Source: Cinclus cinclus
Lineage: Eukaryota; Chordata; Aves; Passeriformes; Cinclidae
Direction: 5' to 3'
Assembly (NCBI RefSeq): GCF_963662255.1
Contig: NC_085047.1
Coordinates: forward strand, 13,818,347 to 13,882,346
Length of the DNA stretch: 64,000 nucleotides
The notes under the pieces are model-generated. The model was not told the DNA's origin. It ran no database searches and worked only from the letters and a program-made list of their open reading frames with translations. Shown here piece by piece: positions 10,539 to 22,300 of this stretch (its first letter is position 1; each line of letters opens with the position of its first letter). The translations under genes and the position numbers were made by a program.

Positions 10539-11402
10539 TGTCTTGGGGTTGTTTTATGATGATGCTTTATTCTCTAAATCTCTGATTCATCCCAAGAAAA
10601 AGGCTGCTGTATCTTCAAGATGGACCCAGGGGTTGGGCTGGGGCGCCTTGGGCTCCTGTGCAGGTTAGGTTCAATCTCTCTCTCTGGCTTGATCCACAGC
10701 TACAGGGATTTTTACCTCTTTGCATTTTCTGGGTTAATTTTCTTCAATTTAGGCAAGAAGCTTCCAGGTTGTAATTTTTTTTTTTTGGGGGGAGGGGAAG
10801 TGGGGGGCAGGGGGGAGCAGAGGACAGTTTTTTAGAGTTTTTTAGGGTTTTTTTGTTTGTTTGTTTGTTTTTTTTCTTCCCCTGGCCTGTAGGCTTTTCA
10901 CTGGCAAATCCTTTTGGTATTTTATTTTTGTTTTGGTTGTTTTTTTTTTTTCCTCTCCATCCTGGGGAGCCTGTGGAGGGGCTCTGGCCAGCCCGAACCC
11001 TGGAAAGACTGAGCCAGCAAAAGAAGAGACATTAAACTCCATCAACTTCACCAGCTGAGAGGAGAAGACCCAGGCCAGAAATCCAGCAGGTTTCCAGCTG
11101 CTGTATGAACTCTTTTTTTCCCCTCCATTTCCAGAGACAAAGGGAGCAGCCTCCATCTTTGCCTCCTGGTCACATGGAGAGGTGGGGGTGGGATAAAATA
11201 AGGATAAAATTTTGTTCTCCCTGTGCTTTCTGGTTATCTTACTTTGTTAATAGACAGTTTTGGTTTTTTTCCCCACTTTCATCCCCTGATATCCATTTCT
11301 CTCACTGTCAGAAGAAAAGGGAGTTATTGAAGCCCTTGCCCTCTAGAGGAAATGCTCATTTCAGGGCATTTCCTCCTGAAATTTGTATTCAAAATTGAGA
11401 CA
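10539..11402. mobile_element. solo LTR with 5-bp target-site duplication
   Basis: The element starts TGTCTTGGGG and ends AATTGAGACA, the TG...CA form of retroviral LTRs. It is flanked by a perfect direct repeat GGCAT (10534-10538 and 11403-11407). At 864 bp it is long for an LTR but plausible, and a 5-bp duplication fits an ERVL- or ERV1-type integrase. Inside are a G-rich run (10787-10815), T-rich and TTTG-repeat stretches (about 10845-10875), and GGGATAAAATAAGG near 11191, a possible TATA or poly(A) region if the LTR is in plus orientation. No internal retroviral genes flank it, so it is a solo LTR left by LTR-LTR recombination. Orientation is not settled. The short open frames inside are meaningless. 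Confidence 0.85.
10787..10815 (+). other. G-quadruplex motif inside the solo LTR
   Basis: Four runs of four to six G separated by loops of one to four bases (GGGGGG, GGGG, GGGGGG, GGGGGG), directly after a T12 run. The pattern satisfies the usual G4 rule on the plus strand. Confidence 0.8.
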
Positions 11403-11407
11403 GGCAT
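11403..11407. repeat. target-site duplication, right copy
   Basis: GGCAT directly after the LTR, identical to 10534-10538. Confidence 0.85.
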
Positions 11408-12298
11408 ATAACTACTGCATGGTCTTTAATTTACTCCACTCTTGCAGTGCTAAAGTTTCCCATACCTGCAAGAGAAAGCTAAAATACTTTTAAGACATGT
11501 GACATATAGCATTATTGCTTGCAGTATTTGGCAAGACTGTTCTGCTTATCTGTTTACAATTTTCAATTGTAACAAGTTTTAATATTTAATAAAATTTACT
11601 TCAAATTAATGAAATTCTTATTACATTAGATTTGTCTAGTTCCTAATGACCACAGATAACAAATTAAAATACTGTTATTTTTAGTCATATTATATTCGAC
11701 TGAAGTGTTCAAACTGCAGATATTGGATATCTACTCCGTGGAAGTAGCAATGATCTTGAATAATGACCAAAAGGACAAAGTGTCTTACGAGGTAAAGATT
11801 CAAATTTGTTCCTATAAGAACGCTTCAGTGAAGAAGGCAAGGTGAAAATCCATCTCGTGTAAAGTATTCAGTGCAATGGAAAAAAGTCAGCAATGAAAAA
11901 CAGTACAAAACACACCACTGCTATATCTACAGCTGAACCCCTGCATGCAGGTTCTGTCCTCCTGTATGGTAGCCCAGCTCCTCTGGTTGGGTGATGGGTT
12001 TGTTGTGCTTTCAAAATATATAACTTGAAAACACCGTTCATTATAAAATTGATAACGATGAGGAAAAGAAGAAAAAAAAATGATAGTTACAGAATCCAGC
12101 TTTCTCGCAGAAGCCTAATATTAACTCATTCTCTTGGGAAGTTATATGGGAAACCACATGGCAGACCTCAGTTTTTTAGTTCAGGCTTTTGCTCCAGAAA
12201 CTGTTGCTGCATTTCACATTATACTGCTAACAGTAACGATCCATCATGCCAAGATGAGAATATGGCCAAACCTTCAGTGTTTGCCTACAGTCTTGTTT
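11408..12298. other. unique AT-rich sequence
   Basis: No gene or repeat recognised between the solo LTR and the next CR1. Confidence 0.55.
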
Positions 12299-12708
12299 AA
12301 GACTGAGAGAATTGGGATTGTTCAGCCTAGAAAAGAGGAGGCTTTGGGGTAACCTAATTGTGGACTTACAGGACCTGAAGGGAACCCACAAGAAAGATGG
12401 AGAGGGACTATTGACAAGAGCCTGGAGTCACAGGATGAGGGGGAATGACTTCAAAATGAAGGAGAACAGGTTTAGCTTAGATATCAGAAAAAAAAATCTA
12501 TACTGTGAGTGTGGTGAGGACCTGGCACAGGTTTCCCAGAAAAGCTGGTGATGCCCCATCTCTGGAAGTGTTCAAGTCCAGGTTGGATGGGGCTCTGAGC
12601 AGCCTGGTCCAGTGCAAGATGCCCCTGCCCATGGCACAGGGGCCAGAATTAGATAATCTTTATGGTGCCTTCCAAGCCAGGCCAGTCTATGATTTTGTGA
12701 TTCTTTGA
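12299..12708 (+). mobile_element. CR1 LINE 3' fragment, plus strand
   Basis: Classic CR1 tail in forward orientation: CTGAGAGAATTGGGATTGTT at 12303, then GAAAGATGGAGAGGGACT near 12393, the TTAGATATCAG segment near 12477, GATGCCCCATCTCTGGAA near 12551, GGTTGGATGGGGCTCTGAGC near 12581, and a degraded end (TTCCAAGCCAGGCCAGTCTATG) followed by TGATTTTGTGATTCTTTG. This is the best-preserved tail in the first half of the window and of the same general type as 159-558 and 55625-56150. It is 5'-truncated, as most CR1 copies are. Confidence 0.95.
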
Positions 12709-15700
12709 AACCCACTTTTTGTCTAGCTTGGGTCAGTCATTACATTTCATCAATTAAAGGTCATCCTTTATCCATCCGTGGAGAACAAATTGCTGGAGAT
12801 TTTAACATATTGTAGCATATGAAACCCGTGCATGTCAGTCTCTTATTGGTGAGCTTTGGAATCACAGGGCCAGTTCTGTGAAAATATGTTGGAAATTTCT
12901 GTTTTCACTTCTGTAAAGAAATCAATAAAAAAATGCATTTTCTGAAACATTAGGTCTAGGTCAAATTGTTTAGTTAAGTTCACACTTATTAAGGAACTCC
13001 TCTATAGGCCTAAGGCAGCTAAGAAATGCCAGCTGTGAAATGCCACAATGAAGTCACATGCAGGCATGTGTGGAAGCAGAATTCTGCAATGCCTAGAGAA
13101 ATATAAAAACCCACACAATTAATTCTGAAATATTTTATGAACTTTGTTCCATTCAACAGAGCCTTTCTATTTTTCAGATACATTTCATATATCTTAACAA
13201 AACCCCCCAAATCTACATATTTTCTATACATAACAAAATCTCTATCTAGCTTTCAAATTTGATTTTCTAAATTCCTCCTGTTGACAATTAATTCTATTTA
13301 TCTAAAAAGCATAATCTCTTATGGTAAAAACTGTGTGTTGAATCAAATAAAATATCAGAAATACCCTTTTATATTATATTATGTTATATTACCTAAACTG
13401 AATTTAGTAACATTCATTGTAATCAAACTGAATGCCATTAATCAATAGACCAGGAAAGTTCAAAATCACTCTTTTTGGTGACAAAGAAGGTCATTCAAAG
13501 TTTTAAAAGCTAAATACTTTTCAAAGTGTCAGATTTTACCTATTATTAATATTATGAGTCAGTGATTAAGAGATTTTTCCTTCAGAGGTTTTGGCTTGTT
13601 CAGATCAAAATATCAACATGGCAAATTAAAATGGAAGGGAAAAGCTAAGGAACATGAAGTAAGATTAGGGGACTTCTTTTTAAAAAAAATCAGAAGATTT
13701 ATTTTAGAAGTTAATCTTCAGCTGATAACTTGTGTTATTTGATAGATAGTATCATATGCTTAAAAAAGTCCAAAACTCAACAAACCACTTCAAAGACACC
13801 TGGGGAAAAGAAAATGGATCATATAGGTTTTTAAGAAGTTAAGCAACTTTTTAATTATTGCTAGTTATCTTAGCAGATAGAAATGTGTATTTCAGTCATC
13901 TCTATACATCAGTAAGGTGAGCTATGTATGTAGTGTCTGATGTTATAAAATCTTACATGACTGCTATGCAATTTTTTAAATACTAGCAAGAAACCCAATG
14001 CAAAAGCAGAATGATGTTAGTCTTTTGTCAACAATTAAATTAATACCAATTATTATAAGCCTACCCTTTCCCTTAAAACAAAGAAATAAAAACAAGCTTC
14101 TAAACAAATAAACAAAGCCATAAACCATCATCTCATCCCCAGATTATTGGATAAGATTTTGGCAAAGAATTGAAATTTGCTTGAAAATATATTTAAATTA
14201 TTTAGGCTTAAATATAGATACTTATCACATAAGCTGGTCAGTTTATAAAGGTAGATTTCATATGTTTGGAATATGAAACTGATGTTAGAGATGCAATAGT
14301 GTGTTTACAAGAATGTCTACATGAATTGCTGTTTTACCATTCATATGCATTGTGTGCTAGTTGAGTAATTTCTTGACCGATTCCAATATGTTTATGGATT
14401 TAATAATGCATATCAGTGGTTTGCTCTAGTGAATCCAAACAGATATGGAAATAAGGTGCTTTAGTTGTTGTCATTTCCTCTTATATCTTACTGGGAGATT
14501 TAAATAGGCAGCATAATATTATTTAAACCAGTTATGAGAAGAGTACAGAAATTAAAAACTGTAAAGTCCACTTTTCTTTATGATGTATTTTCTACATTAC
14601 AAACCAGATCCTTTATCTCCAACAAAGGTACATTTTGTGCATAATGAGAAAAAAAATACCTTAAAATATAAATAAATGTAAGAGGACTGCTACTACTGCT
14701 ACTACTACTACTACTACTAATAATAATAATAATAATAGTAAATCATTCTGTAATAATAATAATAATAATAAACTTATATTCATTATTTTCTATATCTTTT
14801 AGTATTTATTCTGATAACTAGTTATTGCCTGAATAAGAAATGAAAAATGAAGCAGTATATATATTCTAGGTTTTTTTTAAAGATGCAAAGATAAATCTTC
14901 CTAAAAACCTGTTTGACCATTTGACAAATCCAGGAGACAAATTAATTTGGCTTCTAAAAATATCTAAAGTTCAAGACTATGTTTATAATAACGTACGTAC
15001 AAGGTCACATACATAGAGGCTGAAATGAAAATATTTCCTTAACAAGGAAAGTTTATTTCAACAGCCACTTTCTGCAATCTTTTTCCCATGTGACATAACT
15101 AATACTGCCACTATGTCAGAAACAATATGGTCAAAACATTGACCATAATAGAACAAACACTTGTAATAAGTGTTAAACTCTCAACTCGTGTGATACAAAG
15201 GCCAAGAACCAAACCATGACTGAAGACAAACAAATAGGATTTCATGGCTAATGTTTCAGGCAGTTAACAAAGAGAGCTTTTGTTTTTCATTGAGGTTAAC
15301 TGGAAATAATCCAATCTTCTTGGAACTTCAGACACTCTTCCAACATTTGTGTTCATATTTCTCTTCATCCTCTGAGTCATAGACTTTCCTATTCCATTTG
15401 CTTTGGTACAACCTCTTCAAGTTCTGATCATATTCTACTTTAATTCTTCCCTAGCCTAATTCATGAAGTGCTTTCAGAAACAGTTCAGAAGATACAACTT
15501 TTCTCCTCAGCTTGAGGAAGAAACTGGGTGATAGTCTTCAGTATCACTCAGACACGAGACCTGTGTGATGCCTTTTCTCCAAAATGACAATCCTGCAGGA
15601 AGGGTGATTAACTTGGAAGAGAAGAAATCAAAAGCCATAAGGCAGTGAGTGCTGGTTAAGTCATGATTTTCAGAAACCTAACCAGCTAATAACTCTTTCA

Positions 15701-16898
15701 AATTCTATAATATTGAGCCATTTCTGCACAGCATAGAAATGTCACCTGTTGTTACCTTAGTGCTAAATGTGCTTCTTCTGTCTAAGCACACACAAGAACC
15801 TTATACACTCTAGAGAAGGAGCAGCTGGAATCAGCCATCAGGAAAGTTACAGAAATACGTACTTGTTCTTGTCACTTCCTATTGTCCATGGTGCTCTGTA
15901 ATGTGTTTAGATGCACGGCAATACTGGCTATATCTTCTTTTTAACCTTGTGGTCATTCTACCCAAAGTAATCCACAGTGCTCTGTTAAACCAGCTCAGCT
16001 AAAAGCAAAATCATGTGTAGCAATTAGCTGTCACCATGTAATTGTGCTATCCCTACCTGAACTTAGAAGAAACAACCTGTAAAATCAAAGCTGGGTATTT
16101 TATGTGAAAGAGAATGCACATTTTTGTCTCAGTCTAGTCTTCATTCACCAGTGTACAACACAGTATAGACTTCAACAGCTGAACTGCTGCTGCTGCCCTT
16201 GATAGTGCCATTCAAACTGCTTTTGAGGTTCTCAGAAAGGGAAACTGAGCTGTTTGACAATTAGATTTAAAAGACGTGGAGGAAATAACAGTCCATGAAA
16301 GTGAGTGACATTCTCAGAGAGACTCAACTAGCATTTTCCTTCTCAATAGAGACACAAAAAGATGACTGTGTCAAGGAGAGTATAGCTGTAATTAACTTGT
16401 CATTTGTATTAATAATTATATAGTTTCAAGACTGCATATTTTTACAGCTAAAGTCATAGGCTAAAATGTAGGTTCAATTCTTGCTTCTCTCACACTTCTC
16501 ATGGGACACTGCACAATCAATTTGTCTTTTAGTTAATTTATTGCTTTTAATGTGAAAAGGAATAATAACTTTTATTTTCCCTAGAGTCATTTATATGAAT
16601 TTGTAGTTCTGTTTTAGTTGGAGTTTCTATAAATGGTATCTAAAAAGGTCTAAAACACACTCTTTTAAAAAATGGCCTAATTGTAACAGAAACATTTTAG
16701 TAAGGCATTTAGTTTGCAAGTTTCCCAATTATACTAGAAAATATTTGTCCCAGTTCATTAAAGTTCTCTATATTACATCCCATTTTAAGTTTAATTATTT
16801 TTTCCTCAGAAAAATAACCTTTCTTCCTTATTCTTCTTTCATATTCAGTTTTAGATATTTAGAAAGATTACTTTACCCAATAATAATAATTTATTTTG
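12709..16898. other. unique AT-rich sequence, no gene seen
   Basis: Apart from the triplet repeat at 14688-14771 nothing is recognised. Several small inverted or A/T-rich patches are within expectation. Confidence 0.55.
14688..14771. repeat. compound triplet microsatellite (CTA)n(ATA)n...(TAA)n
   Basis: About ten CTA triplets (with one or two CTG variants at the left) change into about seven ATA/TAA triplets. After a 12-base gap (near 14739-14750) another run of seven TAA triplets follows. Confidence 0.9.
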
Positions 16899-17032
16899 GG
16901 TTGGAGAGGATCCAAAAGAAGTCACGAAGATGATCAAAGGACTGGGGAACATACTCTGTGAGAGCAAATGGAAGGCTGTAGGTCTTTGGTCTCTGAAGAA
17001 AAGAAGACTCAAAGGGGCACCTCATCACAGTA
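16899..17032 (+). mobile_element. CR1 LINE, left arm (split by LTR)
   Basis: The segment reads GAGGATCCAAAAGAAGTCACGAAGATGATCAAAGGACTGG in forward order (shown at 16905-16944). It continues with a degraded AGCAAATGGAAGGCTG and GAAGACTCAAAGGGGCACCTCATC, matching the usual CR1 3' ORF2-end region. The element breaks off at 17032 at the LTR insertion and resumes at 17424. Confidence 0.88.
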
Positions 17033-17423
17033 GGTTGGTGTGTGAATCTCCATGTGCAGTAACGAGGGTAACCACCAAGCCACGGTGAAATGTGAAGAGT
17101 AGATTTATTTGATGACCTCACCAAGGATGCTAGGCAGCACAGACACGCACAGGGACAGAGGCTCCATTAGTCTGCACACATCCCACTGGACAATAGGGTG
17201 GGTGGCCCTACCTACCCCAGTATATCAAAGGGCTTAGACCCCAAGAAATTTATCTCAAGGCTGTGCAAGAAATTCTACTTCTCAAAACAGGGAGAGGATG
17301 AGCACTCACAAAGTAAACGGAGTTTTCCCACATTGACATTCTTAGCATTCCCAGCCATAAGATCACTTTGAGAGAAACTATTCCCTCCTTGTCAAATCTT
17401 CTGGTTTTAACCCTTTCTTCCCA
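17033..17423 (-). mobile_element. nested solo LTR, minus strand
   Basis: A 391-bp block interrupts an otherwise continuous CR1. It is flanked by ACAGTA (17027-17032) and ACAGTC (17424-17429), a 6-bp duplication with one mismatch. Read on the minus strand it starts TGGGAAGAAAGGG and ends CACACCAACC, and it has an AATAAA poly(A) signal at 17104-17109 about 70 bases before the end, the place expected in an LTR. The end is CC rather than canonical CA, so it is either mutated or the exact boundary is a few bases off. A 6-bp duplication would suggest an ERVK-type element. No internal genes are present. Confidence 0.7.
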
Positions 17424-17715
17424 ACAGTCAGTTGAAGCGTGGCAGTTTCATGAGGACCACATGGAGAAGACAAAGGGAAATGACTACAAGTTGCACTGGG
17501 AGAGGTTTCATCTCAACATAAGAAAGTAATTTTCTGCTATAAAATCAGACACTCCCTGAAACAACCTGCCCTGGAAAGTGGCAGAGTCCCCATAACTGGA
17601 GTTTTTCAAGATGTAACTGGGGAGGATGTTGGGCAGTCTCACTTAAGCTGCTTTTCCCACCAAAAGGTGGACCACATGATCTTTCCAGGTTCTTTTCCAA
17701 GTTTTTCAGTGATCC
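17424..17715 (+). mobile_element. CR1 LINE, right arm (split by LTR)
   Basis: Continues the CR1 interrupted at 17032: GACAAAGGGAAATGACTACA near 17468, AGAGGTTTCATCTCAACATA near 17501, GGCAGAGTCCCCATAACTGG near 17580, GTTTTTCAAGATGTAACTGG near 17601, and the tail with GGACCACATGATCTTTCCAGG. This belongs to the CR1 subfamilies whose tail reads 'ggaccagatgatctttt' and not to the type seen at 12.3 kb. Confidence 0.9.
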
Positions 17716-18971
17716 TGTGAAGATATACTTCCTATTTTCTGTTGAAGATGGGAAAAATATGCATGAAGTTCTTATATAGTTAACAAGAAAATATTATTTT
17801 CAAATTTACTGTTGTTTCAATATTTCATTTGTAAATTGAAACTTAACTGTGTTAACCAGTTAACAACATGGTAAATGTCATAAGTTTTGTGAAAAATAAA
17901 TCGATGTCACTTTTTCAGATTCATTAGGTTACATTCAAATCGTAAATTTATTTGAATGGGGATGGAGTTAACACATTTTTGAATTTCAAGACAGACTAGG
18001 AAGCATTTCTTGGAATTTTGCACTAGCTGAAAAACAAAGAAAACAGGCATGGAATGATGGCAAAGATGAGTGGCAAACTCTGTATTTTAGGACAGCTCAC
18101 ATAGCATGTATCAGGTTCTATTATTTAAAATTAACATTGATGCTGAAAACCATAAGACTTTCTCAATGTATGAAAAAGGTTTTATATTAGGAAAAGCAAT
18201 AGTAATTAAGTATTTGGCAAAAATTGTGTATTTATTTATGTGATTAAAGCTGAGAAAATGTTGTCCTCTGTCAGCCATTACATACTTGTGTAATCTCTGA
18301 CATCCCACTTATTTAAGATAATTTATGTCTACTGAAGCACTAAATCCAGGCATCTGGATTTTTACTCTGAATCTCAGAGGACAAACAAGATAGTGTCAGG
18401 GAAAATTAGTTTTTTATTATCTCATTTACTTGTTTAATATGGGAAAACTATTAAAAATAATTGTGCTTTTTTTTTTTTTTTTAACTGGTTAGTCTAAAAG
18501 AAAAAGTCACAACTGTGTTTTGGTCTCAGTTTTGTCCAAAGATGTACACATGAAGAGTAATTCAATCCAACATATGAGGGCTTGTGATGTCTTAAGTTTC
18601 TTTTAGAGTAGTGCTTTTTAAATATTTTGGAAAGCCTATTTTCCATGAAAAATGCGGATAAAATTTAGGAAGAATATGCTAAGTTTCAACAAAACATCTT
18701 AATTAAGTTGTTACACAGGCATAAAAACAAAAAACATTTCATTTTGTCATTTTCTGAAGCAAATCTTTCACTCAGAAATGTGTGTCAGCTTTACTAAGTG
18801 TCTACTACACTTAAGATATTTGATTGCATGAACCTTTTCACACCGTGATGACCTTTAGTTTGATCCAAAGCAAAGTATGGTTTTGTAAAGCAAATATATA
18901 TACACATATATGTATTTGTGTCATATATGTGTATTATATATGTCCACATACACACTGGTGTCAGCTGCATA
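17716..18971. other. unique AT-rich sequence
   Basis: Includes a T run at about 18467-18482 and an alternating purine/pyrimidine patch of TA/CA/TG dinucleotides at about 18895-18960, just before the next CR1. No gene seen. Confidence 0.55.
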
Positions 18972-19388
18972 TGTCATGGAACCCTTTAGGTTGGACAAGA
19001 CCCTTACAATCATTGAGTCCAACTATTCCTCCAGCCCTGCCAAGCCCACCTCTAAACCATGTCCCTAAGAGCCACATACACGTGGCCTTTAAACTCCTCC
19101 AGGGATGCTGACTGAACCACTCCCATGGGCAACCTGTTCCAATGCTTGTTAAACCTTTAGTGTACAAATTTTACTAACATAACATTCCTTCTTATCCTAT
19201 TGCTTGTTACCTGGAGAACAGCCTGACCCCACCTGGCTCCACGCTCCTCTCAGGCAGTTGGAGAGATGGTCAGGTCCTTCTGAGCTTCCTTTTCTCCAGG
19301 TCAAACAGCTGTAGCTCCCTTGGCTGCTCCTCATCAGATGTGTGCTCCAGACGGTTCCCCATTTCCTTTGCTGTTTTTCTGGATGCGT
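18972..19388 (-). mobile_element. CR1 LINE 3' fragment, minus strand
   Basis: Reverse-orientation CR1 landmarks in order: TTTAGGTTGGACAAGACCCT, TAAACCATGTCCCTAAGAGC, CTCCAGGGATGCTGACTGAA, GGGCAACCTGTTCCAATGC, TTGTTACCTGGAGAACAGCC, CTTCCTTTTCTCCAGGTCAA and GCTGCTCCTCATCAGATGTG. These match the subfamily carrying the 'ctaagagccacat' segment. About 0.42 kb of the element remains. Confidence 0.94.
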
Positions 19389-22300
19389 TATTTACGTGTT
19401 AATGTTGGAATTTTATATTAGGTAAGGGAACAGGGGCAACTAATTTGAGCGTTGGAGATTTCATTTCAAGTATGTCTCGTGGGAAGTTTTCAGTTTTGTT
19501 AGTAGTCTAAAAGATAACCTTGCACACCTCAGTCTTGTCACTTCGGCTTGTATGTAACCATTGACATTGAGGGCATCTCTGAAAGCAAGAAAGGAATGGT
19601 TTAAATTTATCATCAGCTATACTGTCTAATATAATTTGACAGCATGAAACTATGAAATGGATAGAATGATTAAAATTTAAATCCAACTATACTTACAGTA
19701 GGTATTAAAGTCAATGCACTTTCTAAGCCAAAAGTCATTGGAAAGAGTTAAGGCAGAAGCACTGAATCTTTTGGGGTCCATCAATTTCAATTCATTTGTT
19801 CTAATTTTATGGATCAGTACTTGGTCTCTTTACTCTAGTGTCTATGAAATGTCAGTCCTTCTAATGACAGCTCCTGAATAAAATGACCTGCATGTGTAGC
19901 CATTATTTCTACACTTTTCCAGCATTCAAACATTTAACCACATAATGTGTGTCTCCCAGAATTAAGTTGATGCAGTGGCAAAGTATAGCACATTTCTTTT
20001 TCCTTTGGCATTACAAGTGCAGTAAAATCCAGCTGTCTACAGTTCCATGGTACACTTCTAATAGTCTGGAGAGCTCTGTTTCTCCAAAACAGACACAATT
20101 TGCCACTTGCCATATATGCTTTTAGAAAGTATGCATTTGTACACTATGTAAAGAGCTAAATTATGCAAAATACATAATAATGATATTTTTAAAGCAGCGG
20201 GAATTACTGTACTAACAATGCAACTGATACAAACCACAAAAAATTGATATGAAAACTTAATGACCAAATTAAACTTAATTCTTTTTCATCATAACTCTTT
20301 GTCATTGCACATGTAAACATCAAAAATCCATAGGTGAAAGAGACCAGGGACTGAAATCTCATCTATTTATCCTTGCTTATATTAATGGAACTTAATGTCA
20401 CTTTCCTTGTGCATTTCTTTCTACAAAGATGTTTTCAATAGAAATGATGAATATCATGTACTTTTAACAATTTTAAAATAATTTGATGTTTGTATGAAAG
20501 AAAATTGGAAACAATTAATTTAAAGCTTTTCAAGACTATGAGGATATTAGAGGGATTGAGGGGATTGTAACAGATTGTAAAGGTTTTAAAAGAAAAAATT
20601 AGAGCATGGTGGACAATACTAAAATCTTTAAGTTTTCTTTATTTCATTTTCTTTTTTTTCCCTTTTTTTTTTGGTCACAGTCTCTAGAATCCAGCTTTTA
20701 AATGGAAATGCAAAGAGGAAATCTAGTTGCCCCTTCCTCTGCCTCCAGTTCACTGATCATTTGATGGTTGATATTTATGTCTGCTGTCTGTCAAAGCACT
20801 CCTTTATGAACAATGGACTATTCCTGATGCACAATCATTAGCAACAAAGTATGGAACCTTAGCATCTAAAGGTTTTAGATGTTAAATACTTTAATTTTGC
20901 ACTTCCATGATGACTTCCAAAAGTCACTTTGCTGTTCCCTCCATCCTATGCAGTTCAAGAGGGAGTAGAGGCATACTAGGAAGACAAATCAGTTTTCTTC
21001 TTTCTGCATGAAAGGGGAAAAGATTTCCAGCCCTAGAGATGACCAAGATTACTCATCACAGGACTCAGGAGTCAAGACTGAGGGATTCCAGGAGAGCTTG
21101 AGTCATTATTCTGCTCAGGGGTGGGAGGAGAGGAACCCTTAATATTTTTTTAATGTCTTTTCATTGCAGTTGCCATTAATAATGTATCATGACCTTTAGC
21201 CTTGTGTGCTAATTTGCTCCAAAGTTTTAGAGGATATACTCTAGAAAGAGCACATTCATGCTTTGTCAATATTTTTAACCATCATGTGTATAATAAGAAG
21301 AAAACAGGAAAAGTAGTAGAGAAGCTCATCCAGCCATTATGCTCATTCTGGCACTAAAGTTCACTGACTCACGGATTTCTGATGCAGATGGAAGTTTTTG
21401 CACCACTGATATATTGCTTTGACAGATCAGGCATGATAGCTGTGACTATTTGTCTTTCAAGCCTGAAGAGTTTCCTTCATGGCTTCAAGAGAAGCTTTTC
21501 CAGAGCAGCAAGATATTCACAGCAGACAGCATAAAAATGCAAGGGGGAGGGGAAAAAAGTGAAAAGAAAAATTTGCTTTATTTTTTCAATAATGAAGGAC
21601 TTAACAAGCTTGCTTGAATACTACAAGAATAAATCTAATTACACAAAAGTAAAGAGAAGTTCTTAAAGAAATTAAGTTCCACCAGGTACACATAATGAAA
21701 AAAATCTTGGAAGTGAAGTACTCTGGCAACCTGAGTTATAGTAAAAAAAATATTTTTAAAAACTAAGAAATATTTATAGATAATATCACAAACTTTCTGA
21801 GATTATAAACTGTCATGTACCTTAACTTGTTAGGAAAGAATAGACAGATATCTGAACACATTATTCCAAAGAAAAATAAATAGATCAATTAAAGGAAAAT
21901 TAATGACGACTAAGACATTTATAAAAAAATGAAAATTTATTTTTATTGTCTGCAACCCTAGTGTCTCCAGTGGGCACTGAATCACATTGTGAAGACCTTC
22001 CTTTGATTACCAGCATCTTCTTTTTCCCTTTTTTGTGTTCTTTCTTGCTATTGTTTTAACATAATAAAAAGGTATTTATTATAAAATAAACATATTGAAA
22101 CCCAAAGAGATGTCAATTTCTAGCTGACTTAATGCATTTATTTAATAAATGCACCTTTATGACATCAATATGGAAAGCAAGTTCAATCAACTCTATTGCA
22201 CTTTATCAGGTCAATGATCCTTGATCTAAAAGAGATTTATTTAGAACCTCTAATGAAGTAGTAACAGCTGTGTGGAGTTTTTTACAGTACCTTTTCATCT

